From an uncultured Collinsella sp. (GTDB lineage Bacteria > Actinomycetota > Coriobacteriia > Coriobacteriales > Coriobacteriaceae): a stretch of DNA of 12,992 bases. Position numbers and translations under genes: made by a program. The number at the start of each line of letters is the position of its first letter. Position 1 is the first letter of the stretch. The stretch is taken from positions 1-12,992 of the forward strand of contig URNC01000045.1 in the NCBI GenBank assembly GCA_900549065.1. Direction: 5' to 3'. This document shows positions 1 through 7,359 of this stretch, piece by piece. The notes below the pieces were generated by a model. That model saw only the letters and a list, made by a program, of their open reading frames with translations, did no database searches and had not been told where the DNA came from.

Positions 1-15
1 GTGTATAAGAGACAG
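1..15. other. Sequencing-library adapter remnant (Tn5/Nextera mosaic end)
   Basis: The first 15 bases, GTGTATAAGAGACAG, are the 3' part of the 19-bp Tn5 mosaic end used in tagmentation libraries (AGATGTGTATAAGAGACAG). The matching reverse-complement remnant sits at the other end of the contig. This is not genomic sequence. The ricT reading frame continues through it and would add the false residues CLLYT. Confidence 0.96.
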
Positions 16-1553
16 GCGCCACGCGAAGCCTTGGCAGCAGCTCCCCCGCCATCTCCGGGACGACGGCGCGTGACCTTGACCTCGCCATCCGAGACCTGAT
101 CGGCCACGGAGGGCACTGAAGGCTTCTGCTGCGCGCCCGAGGAATGGCGACGGCGCGGACGCGGCGCGCGCTCCTCCTCGCCACGTGACTTGCCGCTCTT
201 GTCGACAGGCGCATCGGAGGCCGAGGCGCCCTTGGAAGCGGCACCGGCCTCGCGAGCAGCTGCGGCGCGGAAGGCGTCCTCGCGCTCCTCGCTCGACAGA
301 TGACGGCGGCGGCGACGTGTGGGGTTCATGCCACCGCCGCGATTCTGCTGCTGGGGTTGCTGAACCTCGCGCTCGCGAGAGGCGTGCTTGCCCGCGGTTG
401 CAGCCTCGGTAGCATCGCCCGAGCCCGCGCGCTTGCGGCGGCGACGGCCATCGGCCGCCCCCTCGGCCTCGGGTGTCTCGGCCTTACCGCGGCCCTTTCC
501 GCGGCCACGGCCCTCGCCCTGACCCTGACCGGCGCGGGCATCGGATTCAGCATCGCGACGACGGCGCTTGGGCATCGACGTGCCGGCCAGACGGTCGGCA
601 CTCGACAGGCCATCGCCCACATCGACGCCGTTTTCGCGATCGAGCTCCATGAGCGCCAGACGCATCTCGGGCGACTCAATGCGCTCGAGCACGTCGCGCG
701 TCACGCAGTCGGGGCGGCAGTTGCAGCCCTGCTCGGCGGCCTTCTTTTTGCAGCCCTCCGAGCACGTCATATCGGCCAGGTTGACCTTAAAGACTTTGCC
801 GTTCTCCAGGCGCAGCACCAGCTGCTCACGCGGCGTGTCATACTCCTGGATACGCGCCTTGCCAAGCGGCGTATCGATGAGCGTCTTCTTTTTGGGCGCA
901 CGGCTCTTAAAGTCCTTGTAGGCCTCGAACTCGTAGCGCAGGCAGCACATCAGACGACCGCACACGCCGCTGATCTTGGAGGAATTGAGCGGCAGGTCTT
1001 GCTCTTTTGCCATGCGAATCGAGACGGGCTCAAACTGTCCGCCAAAGCGCGTGCAGCAGAGTTCCTGTCCGCACTGGGCATAGCCGCCCACCAGGCGGGT
1101 CTCGTCGCGCACGCCGATCTGGCGCATGTCGACGCGAATGTGCAGCGTCGAGGACAGATCCTTGACGAGCTGGCGAAAATCGACGCGCTCCTCGGCCGCA
1201 AAGTAGAACACGGCCTTCTCGCCGCCAAACAGGTACTCGACGCCCACCGGCTTCATCTCGAGGTCGAGCTCCTTGACCAGGCGGCGGAAGTCGACCATGG
1301 CCTCGTCGCCCTGGATGGCCAGGTCGTCGGCAAGCTGGAGGTCGATGTCGCTCGCCACGCGCAGCACGGGCTTGAGCGGCTGACCGATCTCGTCTTGCGG
1401 CACCTCAAAGGGATCGGCCGTGACCAGGCCAATCTCGGTTCCGCGCTCGGTGGAGCAAATGGCATAATCGGCCTCGAGGATATCCAGATCCTGCGGATCG
1501 AACCACAGGTCGCGCGAGGCGTAGGTAAACTTAACGGGTACGACTAACGGCAT
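16..1553 (-). CDS. ricT: PSP1-domain protein RicT/YaaT, C-terminus cut by contig end
   Basis: 512 complete codons are visible and the stop lies beyond the contig edge. Translation starts MPLVVPVKFTYASRDLWFDP. The PSP1 core (about residues 1-260) carries the family's signature cysteines: C161 and C166-C167 in CGQELCC, then C198 and C203-C204 in CGRLMCC, with PVSIRMAK and LNSSKISG between them. In Bacillus RicT such cysteines hold a [4Fe-4S] cluster, and RicT works with RicA and RicF on RNase Y-dependent mRNA processing; no RicA or RicF is visible here. Two features are unusual: a further cysteine cluster (C264, C268, C277, C279, C283), and a tail of about 190 residues with blocks such as KRRRRD, RRRRKR and TRRRRRH. 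The ATG lies inside holB, overlapping its end by 10 nt, so the genes are probably translationally coupled. The family call is secure; the role of the tail is unknown. Confidence 0.9.
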
Positions 1554-2671
1554 TTCAGTGCCTTCCTGATATCGAACAGCATGACCTCGATGGCCAGCTG
1601 AGGAGTAACGTTTCTGGCGATGTTGCGCTCGGCGGTTGCGACCGCCTCGAGCGCCCGCGTGGCACCCGCAACATTCGTCGCGGCGGCAAGCCGCCCGATC
1701 GTGTCGCGCACGTCCTCGTTCACAACGTCTGCCGCCTCGTCCTGAAGCGTCAGCAGCACGTCGCGCATGAGCGTCCGCGCGCTCGCCAGCGCTTCCATGA
1801 TACCCGAACGCTCGCGCGCGTTGAGTTCGCGCTTGTTGCGGTCCTCAAGCTGCTTCAATGCTCCACGCGACAGGTAGTCGGCGTTTTGCTCGAGCACCTT
1901 TTCCTGCGTGGACTTGACCTCGGCGAGCGGCGCCTTAACGGCGACGATGAGCGACTTGGCGCGGCTGAGCACGTCGGCCTCGTCGGCGGCAATGAGTGAG
2001 TCGATGGCACGGACCATCTGACGGCGGGCGTCCTGGCGCTCGGCACTCTTAAGGAACTCGATGCCGCGCGTGGGGCTGCCCGCCACGGCGACGGCCATGC
2101 GACAACGCGCGATATCCTGACCAGTGGCACGGCTCACGGCGTGCGCGGCGACGGCGGGCGACACCAGCCGAAACGGCACGCACTGGCAGCGGCTCACGAT
2201 GGTGGGCAACATCACGTCTGCCGAGGTGCCCAGCAAGATAAACATAACGCCCTCGGGCGGCTCCTCGAGTGTTTTGAGCAGTGCGTTGGCGGTGTTGGCG
2301 CGCAGCTGCTCGGCACGGTCAATGATGTAGACCTTGGCCTTGGCGCGGATGGGCGCCAGGGGTACGTCGTCGAGTAGCTCGCGCGTCTGGGCGATGAGGT
2401 AGCCCGTGGCGCTCTCGGGCGTGTAATAGTGCACGTCGGGGTGCGTATGGCGGGCGACGCGCACGCAGCTATCGCATGAGCCGCAGCCATCCTGCTCGCA
2501 CAGGAAGGCTTGGGCGAGCGCCCACGCGGCGTCGAGCTTGCCCGCGCCGGGCGCGCCCAAAAACAGGTAGGCGTGCGATGCGCGACCGCTGGCGACGGCA
2601 TTGGTCAAAAAGTCGCGCACGCGCTCTTGGGTGTCAAGCTTGGCCAGCAGGCTTGTCTGAGTGGGGGCCAT
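1544..2671 (-). CDS. holB: DNA polymerase III delta' subunit (clamp loader)
   Basis: 375 residues. HolB is part of the clamp-loader complex that places the sliding clamp on DNA at the replication fork. Visible are a P-loop-like GAPGAGKL (residues 39-46, with leucine in place of the usual Ser/Thr, consistent with a subunit that does not hydrolyse ATP), a zinc module C58, C63, C66, C69, the very conserved LLKTLEEPP (131-139), and the SRC arginine-finger motif (160-162). The zinc module spacing is C-x4-C-x2-C-x2-C, with a shorter first gap than the common C-x8-C-x2-C-x2-C. The chosen ATG at 2671 has AGGAGG 9 nt upstream and begins 1 nt after the tmk stop. A longer frame exists but would read 20 residues back into tmk. 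Cytoplasmic, and co-transcribed with tmk and ricT. Confidence 0.93.
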   Translation of the reverse strand: MAPTQTSLLAKLDTQERVRDFLTNAVASGRASHAYLFLGAPGAGKLDAAWALAQAFLCEQDGCGSCDSCVRVARHTHPDVHYYTPESATGYLIAQTRELLDDVPLAPIRAKAKVYIIDRAEQLRANTANALLKTLEEPPEGVMFILLGTSADVMLPTIVSRCQCVPFRLVSPAVAAHAVSRATGQDIARCRMAVAVAGSPTRGIEFLKSAERQDARRQMVRAIDSLIAADEADVLSRAKSLIVAVKAPLAEVKSTQEKVLEQNADYLSRGALKQLEDRNKRELNARERSGIMEALASARTLMRDVLLTLQDEAADVVNEDVRDTIGRLAAATNVAGATRALEAVATAERNIARNVTPQLAIEVMLFDIRKALKCR

Positions 2672-2672
2672 G

Positions 2673-3356
2673 TTACTCGGCCTCCTGGGCAAGCGCGGCG
2701 GTGACGGCGTCCTGGGAAATGTCGAGGCCATAGACGCGAACCTGCTCGACCGTCCGCGCGAAGACGTCCTCGATGGACGCGGTCGCGTCGATGAGCTTTA
2801 CGCGGTTTGGTTCCTCGGCGGCGATGGCGCAAAATCCCTGGTAGACACGCTCTTGGAAGGCCATGCCCTTAGCCTCCATGCGATCTGCCGCGCCACGGGC
2901 TGCCATGCGCAGCGCCGCCTGCTCGGGCGTGATGTGATAGACGAGCGTGAGCGCCGGGTGCGTCCCCGCGACGGCCAGGTTGTTGGCATCGCGTACTATC
3001 TGGCGATCGAGGCCATCGGCAAACGCCTGATAGCAAGTTGTGGAATCGTAGAAGCGGTCGCACAGGACCACCTTGCCGGCAGCAAGGGCAGGCGCGATGA
3101 CCTCGTGCACCAACTGGGCGCGCGCGGCCTCGTAGAGCAACAACTCGCAGGTGTCGCCCATCGCCGTATTGGCGGGGTCGAGCAGCAGAGCACGGATCTT
3201 TTCGCTGATGGCGGTACCGCCCGGCTCGCGCAGGGTCACAACCTGGTAGCCGGCAAGGTCGAGCGCACAGGCAAGCAGGCGCGCCTGCGTGGACTTGCCG
3301 GCGCCATCGACACCCTCGAGCGTAATGAAGCTATGTTGAGCGGGCTCAAAAGCCAT
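2673..3356 (-). CDS. tmk: Thymidylate (dTMP) kinase
   Basis: 227 residues, slightly longer than the usual 205-215. The enzyme phosphorylates dTMP to dTDP with ATP, an essential step of dTTP supply. Motifs in order: P-loop EGVDGAGKST (14-23), REPGGT (43-48) for the dTMP site, the DRFYDST segment (100-106) containing the DRF motif, and a LID-like region around 150-175 rich in Arg and Glu. It is first in the tmk-holB-ricT cluster. The start ATG has AGGAAGG about 10 nt upstream. The stop codon is 1 nt before the holB start, and the holB ribosome-binding site lies inside the last tmk codons. Confidence 0.95.
   Translation of the reverse strand: MAFEPAQHSFITLEGVDGAGKSTQARLLACALDLAGYQVVTLREPGGTAISEKIRALLLDPANTAMGDTCELLLYEAARAQLVHEVIAPALAAGKVVLCDRFYDSTTCYQAFADGLDRQIVRDANNLAVAGTHPALTLVYHITPEQAALRMAARGAADRMEAKGMAFQERVYQGFCAIAAEEPNRVKLIDATASIEDVFARTVEQVRVYGLDISQDAVTAALAQEAE
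2681..2686 (-). promoter_or_regulatory. Ribosome-binding site fixing the holB start
   Basis: On the minus strand AGGAGG lies 9 nt before the ATG at 2671 and inside the last codons of tmk. It selects this ATG over an in-frame upstream start that would overlap tmk by 59 nt. Confidence 0.8.
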
Positions 3357-3392
3357 GGGCGCAGCCCCTTCCTACAAGGCGCGTAAATGCGA

Positions 3393-3401
3393 GTTATAGC
3401 A
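3393..3401 (-). promoter_or_regulatory. Candidate extended -10 promoter of tmk-holB-ricT
   Basis: Minus-strand TGCTATAAC fits an extended -10 element (TGnTATAAT with one mismatch), 37 nt before the tmk ATG. No good -35 hexamer is seen at 17 nt, which is acceptable for extended -10 promoters. The predicted 5' leader is about 30 nt. Confidence 0.5.
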
Positions 3402-3466
3402 ACCAAGCCATGATACCCCAGGGGCAGGCGCGTCCCAAATCCAACCTAGCCATCGAGGCATCCCCG

Positions 3467-3535
3467 AAGTTGCGGTGAAATAGGGACTGATTGAAGCTCT
3501 GAGACCGCCAAACAGTCCCTATTTCACCGCAACTT
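3467..3535. repeat. Perfect 23-bp inverted repeat with 23-nt loop
   Basis: The left arm 3467-3489 (AAGTTGCGGTGAAATAGGG...) is the exact reverse complement of the right arm 3513-3535. The spacer 3490-3512 carries ACCGC (3504-3508), which can pair with GCGGT of the left arm to make a smaller alternative hairpin. No T-tract follows, so it is not a standard intrinsic terminator. It sits between the divergent tmk and zinc-ribbon genes, 25 nt upstream of the -10 box of the latter. It may be a REP- or MITE-like intergenic element (inference). Confidence 0.9.
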
Positions 3536-3560
3536 ATGAAGGGGAATTTGGGGTGCTGGG

Positions 3561-3566
3561 TATAAT
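3561..3566 (+). promoter_or_regulatory. Candidate -10 box of the zinc-ribbon gene
   Basis: A perfect TATAAT, 38 nt before the chosen ATG at 3604, preceded by GGG. No TTGACA-like -35 hexamer is present at the normal distance (3538-3543 reads GAAGGG). Confidence 0.55.
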
Positions 3567-3603
3567 CGTCGTATTGCATTGAAATGTGGCGAAAGGAGTG
3601 GCA

Positions 3604-4587
3604 ATGTCTCGGTATTGCGCCTCGTGCGGCAAGCTTCTTGCAGATAATGCCAAGTTCTGCACCTCGTGCGGTGCACCCGTTGAGCAAACAACCGCGAGCG
3701 ATAGCCAGCCCGCTTTTGAGCAGACCGGCTCCCTTGATACGCCGCAAGCCAAGGCGGACGACCCCCTCGCCTATCGCCCCGACCCCGCCGCAGGCCCCGC
3801 GGCCGTCGAGACCACGCAGCGCATACCCGTCGCGAGCGGCTCGTCCCAACAGCAGCCGGCTCCCGCATACGCGCCCGCTTCGCCACAGACCCCCGCTCCC
3901 AAAAAGAGCGGCACCGGGCCGCTTATCGCCGTTATCGTTGTGCTGGTGGCGATTATCATCGCCCTGGTTGTTTTCTTTGTGATCAAGCCTTTCGACAACG
4001 CCGCCACGCAGACGACTGCCGAGGTAGCTAAGCTGCACCATGACGTCGACGACGATGACCTAAAGCCTCTCGGCAATCCCAACAGCCTGTACGACGATGA
4101 TGACGATGACGACGAGGATGGCGGCGAAGCAACGCTCTCCGAGCAGAACCTCTACCGCCGACTGAGCGAATACTACGACTTGCTCGAAGACCTCGATAAC
4201 TACGTCCGTGGCTGCGCGCAGAACTTCAACGGCAGCTATCTGGAAGAAGATCGCACCACCCGTCAAAATCTCGCCGACGTCGCCGAGCGCACAGAGGACA
4301 CCATCGAGCAGTATTACGACATCGTCGAGGACCTGGACGTCCCGACGAGCTCTAAGAACTACAGCTCCTGGAAGGACATCGTTGCCCTGTATGACGACCT
4401 GGATCACCGCATTGACGCAATCTGTGATGCCTGGGAGATCAGCCTGAAATACGCCAAGCCCGAGGACCACAAGAATGAGATCGTGGCGCCGCTGTCACGC
4501 GACAACGTGGCGGGCACCAATGACAATAAGTATCGCTTAGACTTTGAGGAGCGCTATCCCGGCGCCAAACCCGTCGAAGTGAACTAG
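3604..4587 (+). CDS. Membrane-anchored zinc-ribbon protein of unknown function
   Basis: 327 residues. The N-terminus holds a zinc ribbon of the zf-ribbon type: C5-x2-C8 (YCASCG) and C19-x2-C22 (FCTSCG). Next comes a Pro/Gln/Ala-rich linker (about 30-102), one strongly hydrophobic helix (about 106-128, PLIAVIVVLVAIIIALVV), then a very acidic stretch with seven consecutive aspartates (164-170) and a predicted helical domain (about 175-290) rich in Asp, Glu, Tyr and Leu. The layout suggests a cytoplasmic zinc ribbon and an external C-terminal domain. It has no signal peptide and no enzyme motif that I can recognise. The start ATG has AGGAG 5 nt upstream; a GTG at 3586 lacks such a site. The gene runs opposite to its neighbours and is flanked by hairpin repeats on both sides. 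Zinc-ribbon plus single-helix proteins are common in Gram-positive bacteria, mostly uncharacterised. Confidence 0.85.
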   Translation: MSRYCASCGKLLADNAKFCTSCGAPVEQTTASDSQPAFEQTGSLDTPQAKADDPLAYRPDPAAGPAAVETTQRIPVASGSSQQQPAPAYAPASPQTPAPKKSGTGPLIAVIVVLVAIIIALVVFFVIKPFDNAATQTTAEVAKLHHDVDDDDLKPLGNPNSLYDDDDDDDEDGGEATLSEQNLYRRLSEYYDLLEDLDNYVRGCAQNFNGSYLEEDRTTRQNLADVAERTEDTIEQYYDIVEDLDVPTSSKNYSSWKDIVALYDDLDHRIDAICDAWEISLKYAKPEDHKNEIVAPLSRDNVAGTNDNKYRLDFEERYPGAKPVEVN

Positions 4588-4605
4588 CGCTTTGTCGTTC
4601 CCGAG

Positions 4606-4663
4606 CCGGCAGTTAGGGACGTTCCTAAACTGCCGGCAGAAAAGGAACGTCCCTAACTGCCGG
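4606..4663. repeat. Inverted-repeat element with GGGACGTTC core (double hairpin)
   Basis: A perfect 21-bp inverted repeat: arm 4606-4626 (CCGGCAGTTAGGGACGTTCC...) and arm 4643-4663, with a 16-nt spacer holding the palindrome CTGCCGGCAG (4630-4639). It can also be read as two head-to-head small hairpins, 4606-4636 and 4633-4663. Each has a CCGGCAG/CTGCCGG stem and carries GGGACGTTCCT in its loop, on opposite strands. It begins 18 nt after the zinc-ribbon stop codon and ends just before the terminator. The core matches the repeat at 12084-12111. Confidence 0.9.
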
Positions 4664-4665
4664 TC

Positions 4666-4705
4666 AAAAAACGAGCGAGGATCGTGGGGTCCTCGCTCGT
4701 TTTTT
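4666..4705. terminator. Bidirectional intrinsic terminator
   Basis: A perfect 15-bp stem, AAAAAACGAGCGAGG (4666-4680) with CCTCGCTCGTTTTTT (4691-4705), and a 10-nt loop. The A-tract on one side and T-tract on the other let it end transcription of the zinc-ribbon gene (plus) and of topA (minus), whose stop codon is at 4729. Confidence 0.95.
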
Positions 4706-4728
4706 TGGGCAATGTTTCGACTGCGCCG

Positions 4729-7305
4729 TTACTTGTCGGCGGCTGCTTTCTTGGCAGCCGACTTCTTCGCGGTCGTCTTCTTGGCGGCAGTGGCTTTCTT
4801 AGCCGTCGTCTTCTTGGCCGTGCTCGCCTTAGTCGTGGTCTTGCGGCCGCGGGCGGGCTTCTTCTCCTTGGTCGGGCAGTCCATGTTCACGCAGATGCGC
4901 CACGGGCCGCGCGCCGTGTTGACCACCACGATGGGGGCGCCGCACTCGGGGCAGGTCTCACCCGTCGCCTCGAGCTTACCGCGCGCCGGCAGAGGATAGC
5001 TCACGCCGCAGTCATCGTAGTTGGTGCAGCGGATAAAGCGCTTGCCGCTCTTCTCGCTCTTGTGCGCGATCAGGTCGCCATGGCGTCCGGCCTCGGCGCA
5101 CACCTTGCACTCGCCCACCTTAAGGTCGGGCTCGTAGTTGGTGGGGCACGTGGGGTTCACGCAAATCTCGAAGGCCTTCTGGCGGAACGGCTGGCACTTA
5201 ATGCGCGGCGCGCCGCACTCGGGGCACACGGCTGCCTCGCCCTCGAGCGGGCTTACCTTGACGCCGCTCGGCACCGGATAGGTCACGTCGCAGTCGGGCC
5301 AGCCCATGCAGCCAATGAAGCTGCCACGGGTCTTGGCGCTCGTCTTCATAACCAGGTCCTTGCCGCACTTGGGGCAAGCGCCCACGCGCGCATCGGCCGT
5401 GACGGCGTCGCTGATGGCGTCGCCCAGCTCCTGCGTGTGCTTGAGCAGCTCGTCGAGCACGCCAGCCAGCAGCGCGCGCGAGTGCGTCACGACATGCTCT
5501 TCGGTGTCCTCGCCGCGCTCCACACGGGTCATATCGCCATCGAGCTCGCTGGTCATATCGGGGCTCGTGATGCGCGGGGCAAACTGCGTCAGCGCATCGA
5601 TGATGGCAATGCCCAGCTGGCTCGGCTCAACGGGATCGTTTTTGAGATAGCGCACGGCATACAGGCGCTCGATGATGCTCGCACGCGTGGACTTGGTGCC
5701 CAGGCCGCGCTTTTCCATCTCCTGCACGAGCTTGCCCTGGCTGTAGCGCGCGGGCGGCTCGGTCTGCTTTGCCTCGAGCTTAATGTCGAACACGTCGACC
5801 GTATCGCCCTGCTCCAGCGGTGGCATCTGCTCATCGCGCTTAAGTCCATACGGATACGCCTCGCGGAAGCCCGGAGTCACGAGCACATCGCCCGAAGCCA
5901 CGAACGGCTCGCCATTGACGTCGAGCTCGAGCTTGGTGTTCTCGATGGTCGCAGGACCCATAAGCGTCGCCAGGAAGCGACGAGCGATCAGGTCATAGAG
6001 CTTGCGCTGGCCGCCGTCGAGCGTGGACGGATCGCCCTCGCCCGTGGGATAGATAGGCGGGTGGTCGGTGGTCTCGACTTTACCGCGCGTGGGCTTCATG
6101 GGACCAGCGAGTACCTTTTTGCACACGGGCGCCAGCGCCGGGTTGATCTTTGCCAGGTCACTCACCACGGCGCCCAAATCGAGCGTCGCGGGATACACGG
6201 TGTTGTCGACACGCGGGTAGCTGATAAGGCCCGCCATGTAGAGGGACTCGGCGATGCGCATGGTACGCGCAGGCGAGATGCCCTCGGCAGCGGCGGCGGC
6301 CTGCAGCGAGGTGGTCGCAAACGGCGTGGGCGGCTGCTGCTTGCGGGAGCGCTTGGTCACCGCGGCGACGGTTGCCGTCGTAACGCCGTCGACATGGCCG
6401 TATGCCGTCTCGGCAGCATCCTTGTCGGTAAAGCGTGCCGTCTTGTGCGCAATCTTAAAGCGGTCGTCCTCAGCAGCACCCTGCGCGGCGCCCATGCCGC
6501 GGATCTGCCAATAGTCCTCGGGCACAAACGCCATGCGCTCGCGCTCGCGCTCGACCACCAGGGCAAGCGTCGGCGTCTGCACGCGGCCGGCGGAGCGCAC
6601 GTTGCCAAAGCCGCCGAACTTGGCGAGCGTCAGATAGCGCGTGAGCACCGCGCCCCAGATAAGGTCGATGTGCTGGCGGCTCTCGCCGGCGTCGGCCAGA
6701 TTCTGGTCGAGCGAGACGAGATTATCGAAGGCCTGCGTGATCTCGGCCTTGGTAAACGAAGAATACTGGGCGCGGGCGACCGGCAAGTCGGGCGCCACCT
6801 CGCGCACCTTGTTGAGGGCGTCCGAACCGATCAGCTCGCCCTCGCGATCGAAGTCCGTGGCGATGATGACGCTGTCGGACTTTTTGGCGAGGTTCTTAAG
6901 CGAGCGGATGAGTTCCTTCTCGGCCGGCAGCTTAATGACGGGTGCCCAGGTGAGATACGGCAGACTCTCGAGCTTCCAGCCCTTGATGGAGATACCGTCG
7001 GCAAGAAACGGCTTGCGCTTGGTGTCGTAGGGCGGGCGTGCCAGGCCATCGGGCATGTCGGCCGGCAGTATCTCGCCGTCCTCGGTAACCGAATACCAGC
7101 CCAGCTTTTTATCGAACAGCACGCTGTCGCAAAAATCGGGCGCAAGGATGTGACCGGCCAGGCCGATGGTCACGCACTCCTCGCCCTTCCACTCAAAACG
7201 ATAGATGGCGGTGTTGTACACCTTGTCCTTTTTGGGTTTACCCGTGGACAGACGCTCGGCGATCTGACGCGCAGCGTCGTTTTTCTCGGCGATGATGAGC
7301 TTCAA
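4729..7305 (-). CDS. topA: Type IA DNA topoisomerase, archaeal-like, with four zinc ribbons
   Basis: 858 residues. It relaxes negatively supercoiled DNA by single-strand cleavage through a tyrosine. The Toprim domain begins at the N-terminus (LIIAEKNDAARQIA) and holds the metal-binding acids D151, D153, E155 in ATDFDREGELIG. SAGRVQTPTL (238-247) and the active-site Tyr363 in GLISYPRVDN follow, then TDHPPIYPTG (413-422). The C-terminal part has four Cys4 ribbons (C644/C647/C666/C672, C694/C697/C715/C720, C733/C736/C760/C766, C785/C788/C805/C810) and a Lys/Ala/Thr tail with repeated AKK units (about 811-858). The N-terminus and motifs resemble archaeal TopA or topoisomerase III more than the usual bacterial TopA, which starts with a LVIVESPAKA-type sequence. 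It starts at TTG, with AGGAG 6 nt upstream and an in-frame TAG three codons before. It follows hypB with a 54-nt gap. Confidence 0.93.
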   Translation of the reverse strand: MKLIIAEKNDAARQIAERLSTGKPKKDKVYNTAIYRFEWKGEECVTIGLAGHILAPDFCDSVLFDKKLGWYSVTEDGEILPADMPDGLARPPYDTKRKPFLADGISIKGWKLESLPYLTWAPVIKLPAEKELIRSLKNLAKKSDSVIIATDFDREGELIGSDALNKVREVAPDLPVARAQYSSFTKAEITQAFDNLVSLDQNLADAGESRQHIDLIWGAVLTRYLTLAKFGGFGNVRSAGRVQTPTLALVVERERERMAFVPEDYWQIRGMGAAQGAAEDDRFKIAHKTARFTDKDAAETAYGHVDGVTTATVAAVTKRSRKQQPPTPFATTSLQAAAAAEGISPARTMRIAESLYMAGLISYPRVDNTVYPATLDLGAVVSDLAKINPALAPVCKKVLAGPMKPTRGKVETTDHPPIYPTGEGDPSTLDGGQRKLYDLIARRFLATLMGPATIENTKLELDVNGEPFVASGDVLVTPGFREAYPYGLKRDEQMPPLEQGDTVDVFDIKLEAKQTEPPARYSQGKLVQEMEKRGLGTKSTRASIIERLYAVRYLKNDPVEPSQLGIAIIDALTQFAPRITSPDMTSELDGDMTRVERGEDTEEHVVTHSRALLAGVLDELLKHTQELGDAISDAVTADARVGACPKCGKDLVMKTSAKTRGSFIGCMGWPDCDVTYPVPSGVKVSPLEGEAAVCPECGAPRIKCQPFRQKAFEICVNPTCPTNYEPDLKVGECKVCAEAGRHGDLIAHKSEKSGKRFIRCTNYDDCGVSYPLPARGKLEATGETCPECGAPIVVVNTARGPWRICVNMDCPTKEKKPARGRKTTTKASTAKKTTAKKATAAKKTTAKKSAAKKAAADK

Positions 7306-7311
7306 AAGAGG

Positions 7312-7316
7312 CTCCT
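7312..7316 (-). promoter_or_regulatory. Ribosome-binding site deciding the TTG start of topA
   Basis: Minus-strand AGGAG lies 6 nt before the TTG at 7305. An in-frame TAG at 7315-7317 excludes any earlier start, so the rare TTG is required to include the Toprim N-terminus. Confidence 0.8.
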
Positions 7317-7359
7317 ATCTCGTGTCTCTGCGGCTACGCCCGCCCGTATGGCGGCCGAT

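Noticed and set aside
300..1547. 415-codon open frame on the plus strand
   Set aside because: It is antisense to ricT, whose minus-strand frame has all family cysteines; the composition is Leu/Ala/Arg-rich shadow sequence.
2672..2731. 20-residue N-terminal extension of HolB
   Set aside because: It would overlap tmk by 59 nt and lacks a ribosome-binding site, while the ATG at 2671 has AGGAGG at 9 nt.
3586..3603. GTG start six codons upstream in the zinc-ribbon gene
   Set aside because: The AGGAG site lies downstream of this GTG and serves the ATG at 3604.
4735..4872. Repetitive stretch of CTTCTTGG/CGTCTTCTTGG units, considered as a DNA repeat
   Set aside because: It encodes the Lys/Ala/Thr AKK tail of the topoisomerase and is explained by the protein repeat.
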